From: JBAZAX01 sp041671765
GTDB taxonomy: Bacteria > Babelota > Babeliae > Babelales > RVW-14
NCBI GenBank assembly: GCA_041671765.1
Contig: JBAZAX010000009.1
Coordinates: 1 to 52,180 of the forward strand
Reading direction: 5' to 3'
DNA length: 52,180 bases
Shown here one piece after another: positions 1 through 9,128 of the stretch (the first letter of the stretch is position 1; each line of letters opens with the position of its first letter). Under the pieces are notes generated by a model. That model was not told the origin of the DNA. It ran no database searches and saw only the letters and a list, made by a program, of their open reading frames with translations. A program made the position numbers and the translations under genes.

Positions 1-311
1 GCCATAGAAATAATGGAGCGATCTCTCAACGTGATGTTGAAAGGTGCAAACACGCCGTTAGACTCAGTAAACAGATTATTTATTTGTGAAGAGATTAATA
101 AGAGGCTTCCGGTTGGAGGAACGGCCATTGCAAGTTGAATATTGGAATATATATTATCATATGATATTGGGAGTTCTATGGATCTAAGAGTAACAGACTC
201 AAGGTCCGTAGATTCTAAATCTTGAAAAGATATTTCTGCAAATCCGTTTTTGCAGCACAAATTTGCTAAAATAAAAAATAAAAATATAGTTCTAACTCCA
301 AACTTACTCAT
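1..311 (-). CDS. Exported protein, N-terminal part only (runs off left edge)
   Basis: Reading leftward from an ATG at 311-309, an open frame runs to base 1 without a stop, giving about 103 residues. The start is supported by a GAAAGGA ribosome binding site just upstream (about 317-323). The N-terminus (MSKFGVRTIFLFFILANLCC) is a signal peptide or lipoprotein-type leader, so the product is probably exported to the periplasm or envelope. I do not recognise the family; the visible mature part is polar and has no obvious motif. The frame is truncated by the window edge, not by a mutation. Confidence 0.6.
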   Translation of the reverse strand, partial: MSKFGVRTIFLFFILANLCCKNGFAEISFQDLESTDLESVTLRSIELPISYDNIYSNIQLAMAVPPTGSLLLISSQINNLFTESNGVFAPFNITLRDRSIISM

Positions 312-416
312 CCGATATCCTTTCTTCGAATAACCATAACAATTAGCATTCTATTTTTTGATTTTAGTATCGTCATTTTTCTTTGTAAAGATAAAAAAAA
401 AAAGATACTTTTTGAC

Positions 417-1382
417 TCAAATTAAGTCTTTTATTGAATTTATACCTTCCATAATTTTGTTAGCCGAAGTTTTTAAAAATTTTTGTTCCATTTCATTAAG
501 ATCAATGTCGAGACGTTGGCAAACCCCACCCTTTCTAACAACCGTTGGAATGCTTAGACAAATATTTTTTACACCATAAATTTCATTTTCGATTAATGTA
601 GAAACCGGAAAGACTCTTGATTGGTCTTGCAAAATAGAGCGTACGATTTTTGTGATGACCAATGCTATTGAATAGTACGTTGCACCTTTTCGGCTTATGA
701 TTTGGTAAGCTGCATTTTGGGTTTGGTTGCAAACATCTTTAATTAGTCCATCCGAGTATTCAGGAAATTTATCTATGGCAACTCCTCCTATTGTGGCTTT
801 ACTTAACCATATAAATTCAGAATCGCCGTGTTCGCCTAATATGTATGCGCTGATGTCCTTTGGGCTTATTTTGAAATATGATCCAATTAAATATCTCAAT
901 CTCGCAGTGTCAAGAACTGTGCCCGTTCCAAAAACGCGGCAAGACGGAAACCCTGAAATTTTTAATGTAAGATAAGTTAAAACATCAAGTGGGTTTGTTA
1001 CAACAAGTAAGATGCAGTCTTGATTGTATTTTATGATCTGTGGAATAATTTCTTTAAAAATTTTTGCATTTCGTTGTAGTAAATTAGTTCGAGATTCTCC
1101 TGTTGCTTGTCCAAAACCGGCACAAATAATTACGATTGATGCACCACTTACCATTTCAAACGAGTTTCCTGCAACAATATTTGTTAGACGTGTAAATTGC
1201 ATGCAATGGTTTAGATCAAGTGCTTCGCCAACTGCTTTTTCTTTGTTTACGTCGATTAATGCTATTTCTGAAACACATCCATCAAGCATGAGAGAATATG
1301 CCGTTGTACTGCCAACAAAACCAGCGCCAATTATTGCGACTTTCGAACTGCATTCTGATTTTTGACAAGAATAAATTGGCAT
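417..1382 (-). CDS. ldh: L-lactate dehydrogenase
   Basis: Cytosolic NAD-dependent enzyme that reduces pyruvate to lactate and re-oxidises glycolytic NADH. The 321-residue product has the dinucleotide-binding GAGFVGS at residues 19-25 and the active-site loop GQATGESR at 91-98. Gln92 sits where LDHs have Gln and malate dehydrogenases have Arg, so LDH is favoured over MDH. Substrate-binding Arg98 and Arg161 (LDTAR) and the catalytic His185 in GEHGDSE are all present. The open frame extends 27 codons further upstream, but the ATG at 1382 has a GAGGAG site six bases before it and puts the Rossmann fold at the usual distance from the N-terminus. It fits with the gap gene in this window as a fermentative end to glycolysis. 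Confidence 0.88.
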   Translation of the reverse strand: MPIYSCQKSECSSKVAIIGAGFVGSTTAYSLMLDGCVSEIALIDVNKEKAVGEALDLNHCMQFTRLTNIVAGNSFEMVSGASIVIICAGFGQATGESRTNLLQRNAKIFKEIIPQIIKYNQDCILLVVTNPLDVLTYLTLKISGFPSCRVFGTGTVLDTARLRYLIGSYFKISPKDISAYILGEHGDSEFIWLSKATIGGVAIDKFPEYSDGLIKDVCNQTQNAAYQIISRKGATYYSIALVITKIVRSILQDQSRVFPVSTLIENEIYGVKNICLSIPTVVRKGGVCQRLDIDLNEMEQKFLKTSANKIMEGINSIKDLI

Positions 1383-1683
1383 TAAAAACTCCTCGATTAA
1401 TTCACGCTCACTCTTTATATTCAAGATGGCCGTAGGATAAAAAAAAACAAAATAAAAAATCAAGAGTTGAGAAAAATAAATGGCATAACTGTAAGAAGTT
1501 GCAAATTCAGATTGAATTTTTATTTCAATTTATCTAATTAGGCGTGTATTTTGAACGTTATTGTGCAAAATACATACAAAAAACAAAATTTTTGCTTAAA
1601 GGATCACTTGTTGTATGCTGAAAATGTATATGGAATAAAAGCAAAAGTTGGGATTTTTTAAAAATTTATTAGGAGGAGCTGAT
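1383..1683. other. Divergent intergenic region with a 9-bp inverted repeat
   Basis: About 300 bases lie between ldh (minus) and the next plus-strand gene, with no credible coding frame. It is AT-rich. The only structure I see is a perfect inverted repeat, TGTATTTTG at 1545-1553 and CAAAATACA at 1566-1574, separated by 12 bases. In a divergent region this could be an operator or a weak hairpin; nothing in the sequence identifies a regulator. Both genes presumably have their promoters here, but no -35/-10 pair is convincing. Confidence 0.35.
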
Positions 1684-2199
1684 ATGAAAGAAATTCTTTT
1701 TTATCCCAGTAAAATGAAAAATCTTATAACAATTTTTATTTTAGTTCTATTTTCGAGCCCATTTATTTATTTTTTAAACTCAAAAATTTTATTTTCCAAA
1801 GATTGGTGTATTGCTTTGGGTGTTTTGGCCATCTTTTGTATATTATTAGTAACTATTTTTTATACAACATTCGTTAAGCCTACCCCATCTCTTAAATTAA
1901 ACGAGACTGGAATTTTTATGCATAGATGTCCATTTATTGAGTGGAGCAATGTTAGAAATGTTCAAGTCAAAAAAAAGGGATGGGCCACATTCTTCTGTAT
2001 TTATCCCTATAACGTAAACAAATTAGTAGATCGAGAAACATTAAGCTATATCAAAAAGTTAAAATTATCTTTCACTAAAGCGATGTTTGGAACAATCATT
2101 GCAGTAAAAATGGACAACTTATCTATTTCACAAAAAAATCTAATTGAACTCATAAATGAGTTCAAGAAAAACTGGGCAGACAAGTATCTAAGAAGTTAA
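1684..2199 (+). CDS. Two-TM membrane protein, STM3941-like
   Basis: The 171-residue product begins MKEILFYPSK and has two hydrophobic segments (about residues 13-32 and 44-63), then a soluble domain rich in beta-type sequence (KLNETGIFMHRCPFIEWSNV). This arrangement, a short strand, a TM hairpin and a PH-like domain, resembles the STM3941 family of uncharacterised bacterial membrane proteins; that is a pattern match from memory. The start at 1684 is chosen over an in-frame codon at 1648 because AGGAGGAG lies immediately upstream. The stop abuts the stop of the convergent minus-strand gene with no base between, so there is no room for a terminator. Confidence 0.6.
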   Translation: MKEILFYPSKMKNLITIFILVLFSSPFIYFLNSKILFSKDWCIALGVLAIFCILLVTIFYTTFVKPTPSLKLNETGIFMHRCPFIEWSNVRNVQVKKKGWATFFCIYPYNVNKLVDRETLSYIKKLKLSFTKAMFGTIIAVKMDNLSISQKNLIELINEFKKNWADKYLRS

Positions 2200-2712
2200 T
2201 TAACGTTTAAAGATAGTTTTTGTTTTTAAATAAGGGGGGTTACTTGCAAGCTCTTTTAGAGAATCAGGAACTTTTATACTGCTGGAGTTGCCATTTTTAG
2301 GATCACCTTTTTTTATATTTGCCAAAATAGTTTGTACCCATGTAAAGGATTGATAATATTTTACTCGATCAATGAAATATTCAAATGACTGTTTTATTAA
2401 GTTTGTAGCATCAGCTTTTAGGATGTAGTCAGATTTTATAGCAGCCATTTTTTTCGTTAACTCATCAATAATTTCTTGCTTCTTCGCATTGAATTCGGCT
2501 TCCATTTTTTTGGGAATTTCAAAGGTAACTTCTTTATTTGCGAACTCTTCCTTTATTGCCTGTAATATTTGTGATTCCATATTATTTTTAAATATTGTTT
2601 TTGTGGGGGCTGAGTTTAGGCCTTTACAAGAGCTACATTCTTTTGTTGCGTTTGTATTAAAATTAAAAAATATACAGAAAAAAAGTAAATTTCTAAATAC
2701 TGAGTGCTTCAT
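2200..2712 (-). CDS. Small exported protein of unknown function
   Basis: The 170-residue product has a signal peptide (hydrophobic about 8-20, then NATKECSSCK). Cys26 and Cys29 form a CxxC pair just after the likely cleavage site. The middle (about 55-105) is charged and probably helical or coiled-coil. I do not recognise the family. Its start lies 20 bases inside the end of mvaD, so the two are translationally coupled and it is probably the last gene of the minus-strand run that begins at 10415. Confidence 0.6.
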   Translation of the reverse strand: MKHSVFRNLLFFCIFFNFNTNATKECSSCKGLNSAPTKTIFKNNMESQILQAIKEEFANKEVTFEIPKKMEAEFNAKKQEIIDELTKKMAAIKSDYILKADATNLIKQSFEYFIDRVKYYQSFTWVQTILANIKKGDPKNGNSSSIKVPDSLKELASNPPYLKTKTIFKR

Positions 2713-3739
2713 TCTCTCTCCTTTGAATTATTTGTGAATTTAATATTTCTATTTTTGGATCTGATGCAACTTTACATGGTATAATTTGAATAATACCTAA
2801 AATGTTTTCAAGCTCGCTTTTTATTTTATTTTGATCATTTTCAAGACATAAAACTTTTAGATTTGGCCCAGCTTCTGTTGTGAAATAACATTCAATGCCT
2901 TGGTTACAAAGTGCGTTTATTGTACTCATTACTTTGTACGATTCGTCCGTCCAGTAATTTAATTGAGGTTTTGTGTCGAGCATGGTTTTTTGCATATCTT
3001 GCCAGTCATCTTGTGCGAGTTGTCCAACCGTTGTAAAATCTTTTTTTGCAATTGCATTGATTAGATTTGGTAATCGTTGTGCAGATTTTTCAAGCCAAGT
3101 ATTATAATATTGGCTCGTAGCAACCGTCATCTTCATTCCCTCGCGCGATCCAATAAATTTTGTTTGATTTTTAACTATAACAACCAGAATGCATAATTCC
3201 GGCCAGTGTGAGTTGTCAAAAATTTGTTCTGCATAACTATCGTTTCCATCTAATTTTACGCCTTTATACCAAAGCATAAAGCCTCCTTCGATTGATCTGC
3301 ATGCTGAACCTGAACCATGGCGTGCTAAAATCGAAAGTTCTTTTTTATTTAGATTAAGGTCGCAAACTTTATCAATTCCCAGGGCTAATGCTGCAAAACC
3401 GCTTGAACTACTTGCCAGTCCTGCAGCAGTTGGAAAATTGTTTATGGTTGATATTTTAAAATATTTTTTAATATCATATTTTTGTCTGAAAAAATTTAGG
3501 AAGTCTACAATTTTTTGTCTGTGCACATCTGTTGCAGCGATGCCATTTATAAAAATGCTATCTTGATTTTTCTGTCCTAAATATTCACACTCCAATTGTT
3601 GTATTAACGTCGTTGTTTTTAGTTCTGACAGTGATATGGTCAAGCTACTTTTCGTAGGCAAAAACAGTTTTTCATCCCGTTTTCCCCAGTACTTATTCAA
3701 CGAAATATTTGCATGTGTTTGAATTTTTACAGTTTTCAT
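2693..3739 (-). CDS. mvaD: Diphosphomevalonate decarboxylase, with Asp-to-Glu at the catalytic position
   Basis: GHMP-kinase-fold enzyme that converts mevalonate diphosphate and ATP to isopentenyl diphosphate, the last step of the mevalonate route. The 348 residues include NKYWGKRDEK (15-24, with Lys16 of the active site), the phosphate loop PTAAGLASSSSG (103-114) and SACRSIEGG (145-153, with the active-site Arg148). The C-terminal motif reads TTEAGPN (287-293), where family members normally have T-x-D-A-G-P-N, so the catalytic Asp is Glu289 (codon GAA). The fold assignment is secure; the exact substrate (mono- or diphosphate) and activity are less so. No other mevalonate-pathway gene is in the window. 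It sits between an outer-membrane protein gene (28 bases upstream) and an exported protein gene (20-base overlap). Confidence 0.85.
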   Translation of the reverse strand: MKTVKIQTHANISLNKYWGKRDEKLFLPTKSSLTISLSELKTTTLIQQLECEYLGQKNQDSIFINGIAATDVHRQKIVDFLNFFRQKYDIKKYFKISTINNFPTAAGLASSSSGFAALALGIDKVCDLNLNKKELSILARHGSGSACRSIEGGFMLWYKGVKLDGNDSYAEQIFDNSHWPELCILVVIVKNQTKFIGSREGMKMTVATSQYYNTWLEKSAQRLPNLINAIAKKDFTTVGQLAQDDWQDMQKTMLDTKPQLNYWTDESYKVMSTINALCNQGIECYFTTEAGPNLKVLCLENDQNKIKSELENILGIIQIIPCKVASDPKIEILNSQIIQRRENEALSI

Positions 3740-3767
3740 TTTAAAAAATCACTGATTATCTTCGGTT

Positions 3768-5885
3768 TTAGAACGTATAATCAAGTCCTACTATAAATGC
3801 GAATGCATACTTATGCCCAAGGCTTTCATAATGGCTTAGACCTTGTGCGTCGACATATTGAGTTAGTTCGTTTGGTTGTCCGTCTAAATCTTTATAAAGA
3901 CCTCCGGGAACAAACAGACAGACTTTACCTTGTAATCTGCATTCACTAATGAGTTGTAATTGACCTTTTACATCAATTTCGGCGCCAAGAAATCTACTTG
4001 CTGTTTGATCACTTAACCAGCCTTTATTTGTTGGGTGTTTTACACCGTTTTGGTAATAGCTACTTGTGTTGTAAATAGGATTTACGCCTCTGAAACCGAG
4101 CTTTGCACGGTCGTATGCTATCTGAGCCTCAATTAATGGATCCGGATGGTGGCCATCTTTATCCCATTTATAAAGATTTGCATCTTCCCAGAAGAAAATA
4201 CAATTTGCTGTGAGAGTTCCCTTGGTTCGTTTTTTGAATGGGTACCAAGTTCCACCAACTCCCAAAAATTCCAGGTTGCTGACGTCTTTTAGATTATTAA
4301 ATGCATACATTGTTCTGTAAGTTATATTCAGAGGTCTTGGAATGACTAATCTGTCGAAAATCAATGTGCTGCGTACATCAAGCCCTTTATACCTTGATCT
4401 TTGAGGGATAAATCCGTGGTAAGTTTTATCGACTTCTTCGTTGTATGGATAATTATCGCCACTTATATGACCTGCTGTTCCTGCAATTCTGAATGGATAA
4501 TTATCAAAGGTGTAACCGATGTCCGCGATTGCCATAAAACCATTCAAATCCAGTTTATAGGGCTTTCTGAATCTTGCATTTCCAAACAAATCTGAGTTAT
4601 AAATTTGTATATTTTTCCCACCCTGGTTCCATCCAACTCCAATTATCTCTTTTCCTTGTCTATCGACATTTCTATTTTGATCTGCGTTAACAATGTAACC
4701 CAAGTCTTTCTGAGCATTATAATCTTCAGGTTTTACGTAGCTTTCATTTTTAACAGGAACTTTTCTGCGTCCAAAATTGTTTGGAATATTAGATCCTGCG
4801 GCAGGTGGAAATACTACGTGACTGAATACTTCTTCTGTGGCTCCTGTTGAATTTCGACTTAACATTTTGACGTTTCTATCAATCCCATAAACGTCCTGTT
4901 CTCCTGTTTGTCCCGCAACTTCGACGTTAACATCAAAATTATTTTTTTTGAATTCCAGCATTGCGCCGAATGTATGTAAGCGTGAGCTTGCATCAGCATC
5001 AAATTCAAGCACCTGATCCGGAGCTTTTGTATAAATCCAATATGGTTCAAAATAAACATCTTCTAATAATTTATCCGGTGGGGTGTACTGGAACTTTAGC
5101 ACCCAAGAGTTTCTATCTTTGTTGGAGCCTCGTTCGGTTCTGCTGGATCCAAGTCTTTGTGCTCGAGTTGGTGCCGTAACGTCATCAAGGTTGGCATCAT
5201 TTTCGTGCCATTTCATAAAGTATAATTCAAGCGAAAGATCACTTAAAATATTGGAATGCAATAACATTCCCGGAGGCATTTGTGGATAACGTGTAAAATT
5301 ACTTTGACCTGGCCAGCCAAGATATTCAACAGCCATATCGTTGTGATATCCAAGAGATATTCCTCGACCAACTTCATACTCAAAAAAACCTATTTTAAAA
5401 AATGTCGGATTTTTATTGAGTGTATGACAGAATGTATCAATATTTAATTTAAACCAAGCATCTTCAACGTAAATTATTGGCATTAATGTTTTACTGCCAA
5501 CATTGTTTGCTGTGATAACCGAATCAAGATCTAGCGATCTGACATTCTCGCGTGAAAATGGAGTGTAGTAATGATTTTGTTGCCAGATAACATAATTTGT
5601 TAATCTGATGCCGGCTTCTGTTGTCGGGGTTCCATTTTTCTTTGCTCCCTGGTCCATTTTAAAATCAAGTTGCAGTTTATGACGGAAAAAATCGTTTTGA
5701 TCAAAAAATTTATCACTCAAAGTTCTGACCCGTTGATAAAAAAAGTAATCTTCTTTTAATCTACCGCCAAGTGTTAAATTAATATCTTCTGCTTTTAACT
5801 TAACTAAAGATATATTTTTATCTTTTGGCCAAGCCGTGCATGGTAAGAGCAAAAAAATTGTGAATAAAATTTTTTTTAGCTTCAT
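3768..5885 (-). CDS. Large outer-membrane beta-barrel (porin-like) protein
   Basis: The 705-residue product starts with a clear signal peptide (MKLKKILFTIFLLLPCTAWP) followed by LTLGGRLKEDYFFY, a typical first barrel strand. The rest alternates polar and aromatic residues with many Gly, Asn and Asp, without hydrophobic helices, and the last residue is Phe (FIVGLDYTF), the usual C-terminal signal for barrel assembly. This supports an outer-membrane channel, and therefore a Gram-negative-type envelope. I do not recognise a specific porin family; it is longer than classical porins. It lies 35 bases downstream of the metallophosphatase-like gene and 28 upstream of mvaD in the same strand run. Confidence 0.7.
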   Translation of the reverse strand: MKLKKILFTIFLLLPCTAWPKDKNISLVKLKAEDINLTLGGRLKEDYFFYQRVRTLSDKFFDQNDFFRHKLQLDFKMDQGAKKNGTPTTEAGIRLTNYVIWQQNHYYTPFSRENVRSLDLDSVITANNVGSKTLMPIIYVEDAWFKLNIDTFCHTLNKNPTFFKIGFFEYEVGRGISLGYHNDMAVEYLGWPGQSNFTRYPQMPPGMLLHSNILSDLSLELYFMKWHENDANLDDVTAPTRAQRLGSSRTERGSNKDRNSWVLKFQYTPPDKLLEDVYFEPYWIYTKAPDQVLEFDADASSRLHTFGAMLEFKKNNFDVNVEVAGQTGEQDVYGIDRNVKMLSRNSTGATEEVFSHVVFPPAAGSNIPNNFGRRKVPVKNESYVKPEDYNAQKDLGYIVNADQNRNVDRQGKEIIGVGWNQGGKNIQIYNSDLFGNARFRKPYKLDLNGFMAIADIGYTFDNYPFRIAGTAGHISGDNYPYNEEVDKTYHGFIPQRSRYKGLDVRSTLIFDRLVIPRPLNITYRTMYAFNNLKDVSNLEFLGVGGTWYPFKKRTKGTLTANCIFFWEDANLYKWDKDGHHPDPLIEAQIAYDRAKLGFRGVNPIYNTSSYYQNGVKHPTNKGWLSDQTASRFLGAEIDVKGQLQLISECRLQGKVCLFVPGGLYKDLDGQPNELTQYVDAQGLSHYESLGHKYAFAFIVGLDYTF

Positions 5886-5920
5886 CTACTTGTCCTTCTC
5901 CCTTCTCTCTTTTTTATTTA

Positions 5921-7966
5921 TTACGTTTGTGGATAATTTTGCGGCTGCGTTGGTTGTCCTACCGGTGGTTGTGTTGGAACAATCACTTGCGGTTGGTTTA
6001 CTAGTGGCTGTACTACGGGTGCTTGTTGAATGATAGGTTGTTGTGTCTGCTGTTGTGGTGCAGGTATTGGTGTTTGCATTTGTTGCTGTGCCGACTGAGT
6101 TGCTTGTACTGATTGCTGTGGAACTTGAACAACAACTTGTGGCGTAGTTGTTACGGCCTGAGTTTGGTGTTGTGCCGGTACTATAATTTGAGGTTGCTGT
6201 ATTACTTGTGATTGTTGTGCAACAGGTTGCTGACCTTGAGTCCTTGTTTGTGCGTGTTGTGGTATTGGTGCAACAACTTGATGCTGTTGTTGAACTGGTG
6301 CTTGAATAACTTGTTGCTGAACAATAGGCTGCTGCGTTGCCTGAGTAACCTGTGCTTGTTGTGGAATGTGAACGACAACTTGAGGCGTAGGCGTTGGAGC
6401 CTGAATTTGTTGCTGTTGTGCCGGTGTTATAACCTGAGGTTGTTGCACTCCGTGTGATTGTTGAACGGCAGTTTGCTGGGCCTGAGTAGTTATTGGTGTC
6501 TGTTGAGATTGTTGTACCGGAATAACAACTTGTGGTTGTTGTACAACAGTTTGTTGTTCTGCTGGAGCTGTTTGGGGTAATTGGGCAACCTGCTGTTGTT
6601 GTGGTGTTGGCTGTTGAATTTGTGGTTTTATGGCGGGTTGTGCATTAGCCATTTTTGTCTTATGCGAGTTAATATCAAGTCCGGAAAGGAAATTAAACCG
6701 TGTCTCTTTAAATGGATCTTTTGTTCTAACGTCGCGGTTGTATAAAGTTATTTCCCAATTTTCCAGATTAGCTGAGGTAGATAAAATTACAAATGCATCA
6801 CTATAAAAATCTAGGGCTTTTTGATAAACAATTGTTGGGCACGAAAGAATATTCCAAGATACAGAATCCATATCTGGGGCTAGTAATCTAAGCCCCTCAG
6901 ATTTTTGAAATGTTTTACGTTTCTTTTCATTATGTATTGATGCCTTGATATTAATGTTTATATCAGGCTTTGCATTATACGGTTCTTTAATAACAAGGTA
7001 GTCGAATTTAGATGACTGTTGCTTAGTTAAAAAATCAGCATAATTTATTTCATTTAAAATTTCGTTTTCAGATCGTGCAAATTCAGATATTCGTATAAAT
7101 TCGTTTGCAATAGATTGTCCAAACTGAGATTGTGCAATCTGGTTGGGGACCGTTAGATAAACGGCTATTGGAAGAGTGTTGAAAAATGAGCTAACTTCTT
7201 TTTGAAGGGGAATCGTTTCCTTTGATAAATGAGCCGCACGAATTTGAAGTTCCGTTTTAAGAGTGTGTTCTTGCCAATAATCTTTTGCTTCATGGTTGCC
7301 ACGCAAGTAAATGACATTTTGTGGATTGGCTTCAATGAGTTTTAGTGCCAATGTTAATATTTCAAGAGTAAATGGTGAACGATCCACAAGATCACCCATA
7401 AAAATTATATAATTATTAGAATTAGTTACTTTAAGGTCATCTCCAATTATCCCAAGTTCCTTAATTTTATTTAAGCATCGAACGAGTGAGTGGAAGGCCC
7501 CTTGCATATTTCCAAAAATTACGAATTTGGAAGTCGGATCCGTCTGAATTTTATAAATTAAGTTATCTGTATGACCAGCACTTTTTCTTGATTTTTCAGT
7601 GTTTTCAAGAATTGTTTTAAAAAAACTTACGCTCCAAACCGGTTTTTCCTTAATTCCGGCGAGATATAATAATAATTTTATTTTATTTTTTATTTTTTGA
7701 GAAAATGTTGGAATTTGGGATTGATAATACTTTGTGAATTCGGGCCTTAGAGTGTCTGCATTTTCCATTGGAGTTTGTTCATTTGTTTGGTTTGCATAAG
7801 ATTGCAGTTCTTTTAAGTTTTTAAAACCGTCTTTGAAATATGGGCTTGGAGTTAGTAATATAACTGTTACGACAAGTAATGCCAAAATTAATACTGCTTT
7901 AAAAGCTGTCTTTATAAAGCCAAATTTGCTTTTTCTGCGTGAACGATAGCTCGATGATCTTTTCAT
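5921..7966 (-). CDS. Membrane-anchored metallophosphatase-like protein with Pro/Gln-rich tail
   Basis: The 681-residue product has a basic N-terminus, one TM segment (about 20-40), a calcineurin-like phosphoesterase domain (about 145-390) and a low-complexity tail rich in Gln, Pro and Val (about 440-681). Two metal-binding motifs are intact: GDLVDR (191-196) and GNHE (223-226). The first motif, normally GDxHG, reads GNMQG (152-156), so two metal ligands are replaced by Asn and Gln, and no HGG motif is visible downstream. It may be an inactive or altered phosphatase acting outside the inner membrane. ATG 7966 is preferred to 7984 because CAGGAG precedes it. It lies 30 bases after the ion-channel homologue gene. 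Confidence 0.72.
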   Translation of the reverse strand: MKRSSSYRSRRKSKFGFIKTAFKAVLILALLVVTVILLTPSPYFKDGFKNLKELQSYANQTNEQTPMENADTLRPEFTKYYQSQIPTFSQKIKNKIKLLLYLAGIKEKPVWSVSFFKTILENTEKSRKSAGHTDNLIYKIQTDPTSKFVIFGNMQGAFHSLVRCLNKIKELGIIGDDLKVTNSNNYIIFMGDLVDRSPFTLEILTLALKLIEANPQNVIYLRGNHEAKDYWQEHTLKTELQIRAAHLSKETIPLQKEVSSFFNTLPIAVYLTVPNQIAQSQFGQSIANEFIRISEFARSENEILNEINYADFLTKQQSSKFDYLVIKEPYNAKPDININIKASIHNEKKRKTFQKSEGLRLLAPDMDSVSWNILSCPTIVYQKALDFYSDAFVILSTSANLENWEITLYNRDVRTKDPFKETRFNFLSGLDINSHKTKMANAQPAIKPQIQQPTPQQQQVAQLPQTAPAEQQTVVQQPQVVIPVQQSQQTPITTQAQQTAVQQSHGVQQPQVITPAQQQQIQAPTPTPQVVVHIPQQAQVTQATQQPIVQQQVIQAPVQQQHQVVAPIPQHAQTRTQGQQPVAQQSQVIQQPQIIVPAQHQTQAVTTTPQVVVQVPQQSVQATQSAQQQMQTPIPAPQQQTQQPIIQQAPVVQPLVNQPQVIVPTQPPVGQPTQPQNYPQT
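5930..6640 (-). repeat. Degenerate tandem repeats encoding the Pro/Gln-rich tail
   Basis: Within the metallophosphatase-like gene, roughly 240 codons are built from imperfect units encoding patterns such as QVVVQVPQQ, QPQVIVPAQ and QQPQVITPAQ, each followed by runs of Gln. Related 20-30 base blocks recur (for example around 6120-6160, 6365-6400 and 6515-6545). The frame is kept throughout, which suggests selection on the protein and not simple sequence decay. Length variation between strains would be expected. Confidence 0.7.
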
Positions 7967-7996
7967 ATTGCTCCTGTGTAGCATGTAAAAACATGC

Positions 7997-9127
7997 TTAA
8001 ATTAATAGTACTAGTCCAATTGACGCGGTTAAAATTGTGCAGATCACTAAAAAAGTGATACTGCTTACTTTTTCCAGCCAGTCCGTATATTTTTGCATAT
8101 CATGTTTTTCCTCTGGTGTATTTTTTATTTCTCCAGAATACAGCATAAAAAGGCGAGTAATCAATAGCTGAAAAATAAAGCATATAAGTGAGATTAACAA
8201 AAGTAAAATATATATTATATCTGTGGTTGTTAGGTATCCAACTTGAGGCATCATTTGTTCTATAACAAACCGGTATCCAATTAAAGTTGACAATGCACTT
8301 ATAGCCAAACTAAATTTTCCAACAACGTTTGCTAAGTTCATAACAAACGAAAAAAGTGATAAAAAAATTGAGGCAAAAAGTGGAATAAAAATTACCAAAA
8401 TTTTTCGAATTCCATTTTTTTCAATGTCGAATGTAAAAAGAGCTTTTGGCGATGAAATTTTTTTACTTGTATCCTGTTTGTCAAGTTCAATGTTTGAGTA
8501 ACCTGAGTTAACATTTAAGTCTTTGAGTTTCCAGCTAGTTGGGATAATATTCGGTGTTATCTGGAATGAGTTGGAATCTGTTGTGAAATACATTTCATTT
8601 GGAGTTACAAAATTATTAGATATTACAAGCGCAATTTTGTGGTCTTCGAATGGAAACTTATTGAAATTTAAAGATGTTTTTATATTGAAAGTCACGTTGA
8701 ATTTTGCAAAGATTTTATTATCAATTACTTTTATATCAGGGGTAGATTTGTAAAGAATTTTGTCATTGTCGAATGAAAAAGATTCCACACGTTCAATTGG
8801 AATTTCATCAGCACTGAATTCAAACCAAATTACGGCATCGATTGTGAAATCATTTTTGATTACGTCAAATAGCGGAAAATTTTTTATGAACATTCCAGTT
8901 TTTACGTTTACTGCAAACGGACCGAAATCTTTAATAACTTTTGCATTAACCGGATTGAGTACAGGTATTGTGTCAGTAATATTTGGTTTTGAAAGTGCTA
9001 GCCAAAATTCAACTAAAAGGAACACTGCCACAAGGATCATTATGATTGTTTTAAATTTTGCGCATACAATATTGATCTTTAAAGATTCTTTAAAATTGAA
9101 CAGTTCTTTTAAGTAGGATTTTTTCAT
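7997..9127 (-). CDS. Pentameric ligand-gated ion channel (Cys-loop receptor family) homologue
   Basis: The 376-residue product has an extra N-terminal TM helix (27-46), a mostly beta extracellular-type domain (about 50-235) and four C-terminal TM helices (about 242-265, 270-289, 302-326, 354-376). NKFPFEDHKIAL (156-167) matches the FPFD-type loop between beta strands 6 and 7 that defines the family. QVGYLTTTD (295-303) matches the M2-M3 'P-x-x-Y-x-T-x-x-D' signature of prokaryotic members. The loop lacks the two cysteines of animal receptors, as in other bacterial homologues. The ATG at 9127 is one base beyond the stop of the upstream binding-protein gene, with GAAAGAG as a plausible ribosome site; earlier in-frame ATGs at 9184 and 9175 would overlap that gene. 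The coupling suggests the two act together. It should sit in the inner membrane with the binding domain in the periplasm. Confidence 0.75.
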   Translation of the reverse strand: MKKSYLKELFNFKESLKINIVCAKFKTIIMILVAVFLLVEFWLALSKPNITDTIPVLNPVNAKVIKDFGPFAVNVKTGMFIKNFPLFDVIKNDFTIDAVIWFEFSADEIPIERVESFSFDNDKILYKSTPDIKVIDNKIFAKFNVTFNIKTSLNFNKFPFEDHKIALVISNNFVTPNEMYFTTDSNSFQITPNIIPTSWKLKDLNVNSGYSNIELDKQDTSKKISSPKALFTFDIEKNGIRKILVIFIPLFASIFLSLFSFVMNLANVVGKFSLAISALSTLIGYRFVIEQMMPQVGYLTTTDIIYILLLLISLICFIFQLLITRLFMLYSGEIKNTPEEKHDMQKYTDWLEKVSSITFLVICTILTASIGLVLLI

Positions 9128-9128
9128 T

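Noticed and set aside
417..1382. Malate dehydrogenase
   Set aside because: Gln, not Arg, occupies the substrate-specificity position in GQATGESR.
1541..1560. Shared CGTGTATTTTGA at 1543 and about 20363 as a second dispersed repeat
   Set aside because: Only about 12 bases match, flanks differ, and such a short AT-rich match may be chance.
5930..6640. Repetitive block considered as a CRISPR array or minisatellite
   Set aside because: Units are imperfect, have no unique spacers, and encode one continuous PQV-rich protein tail.
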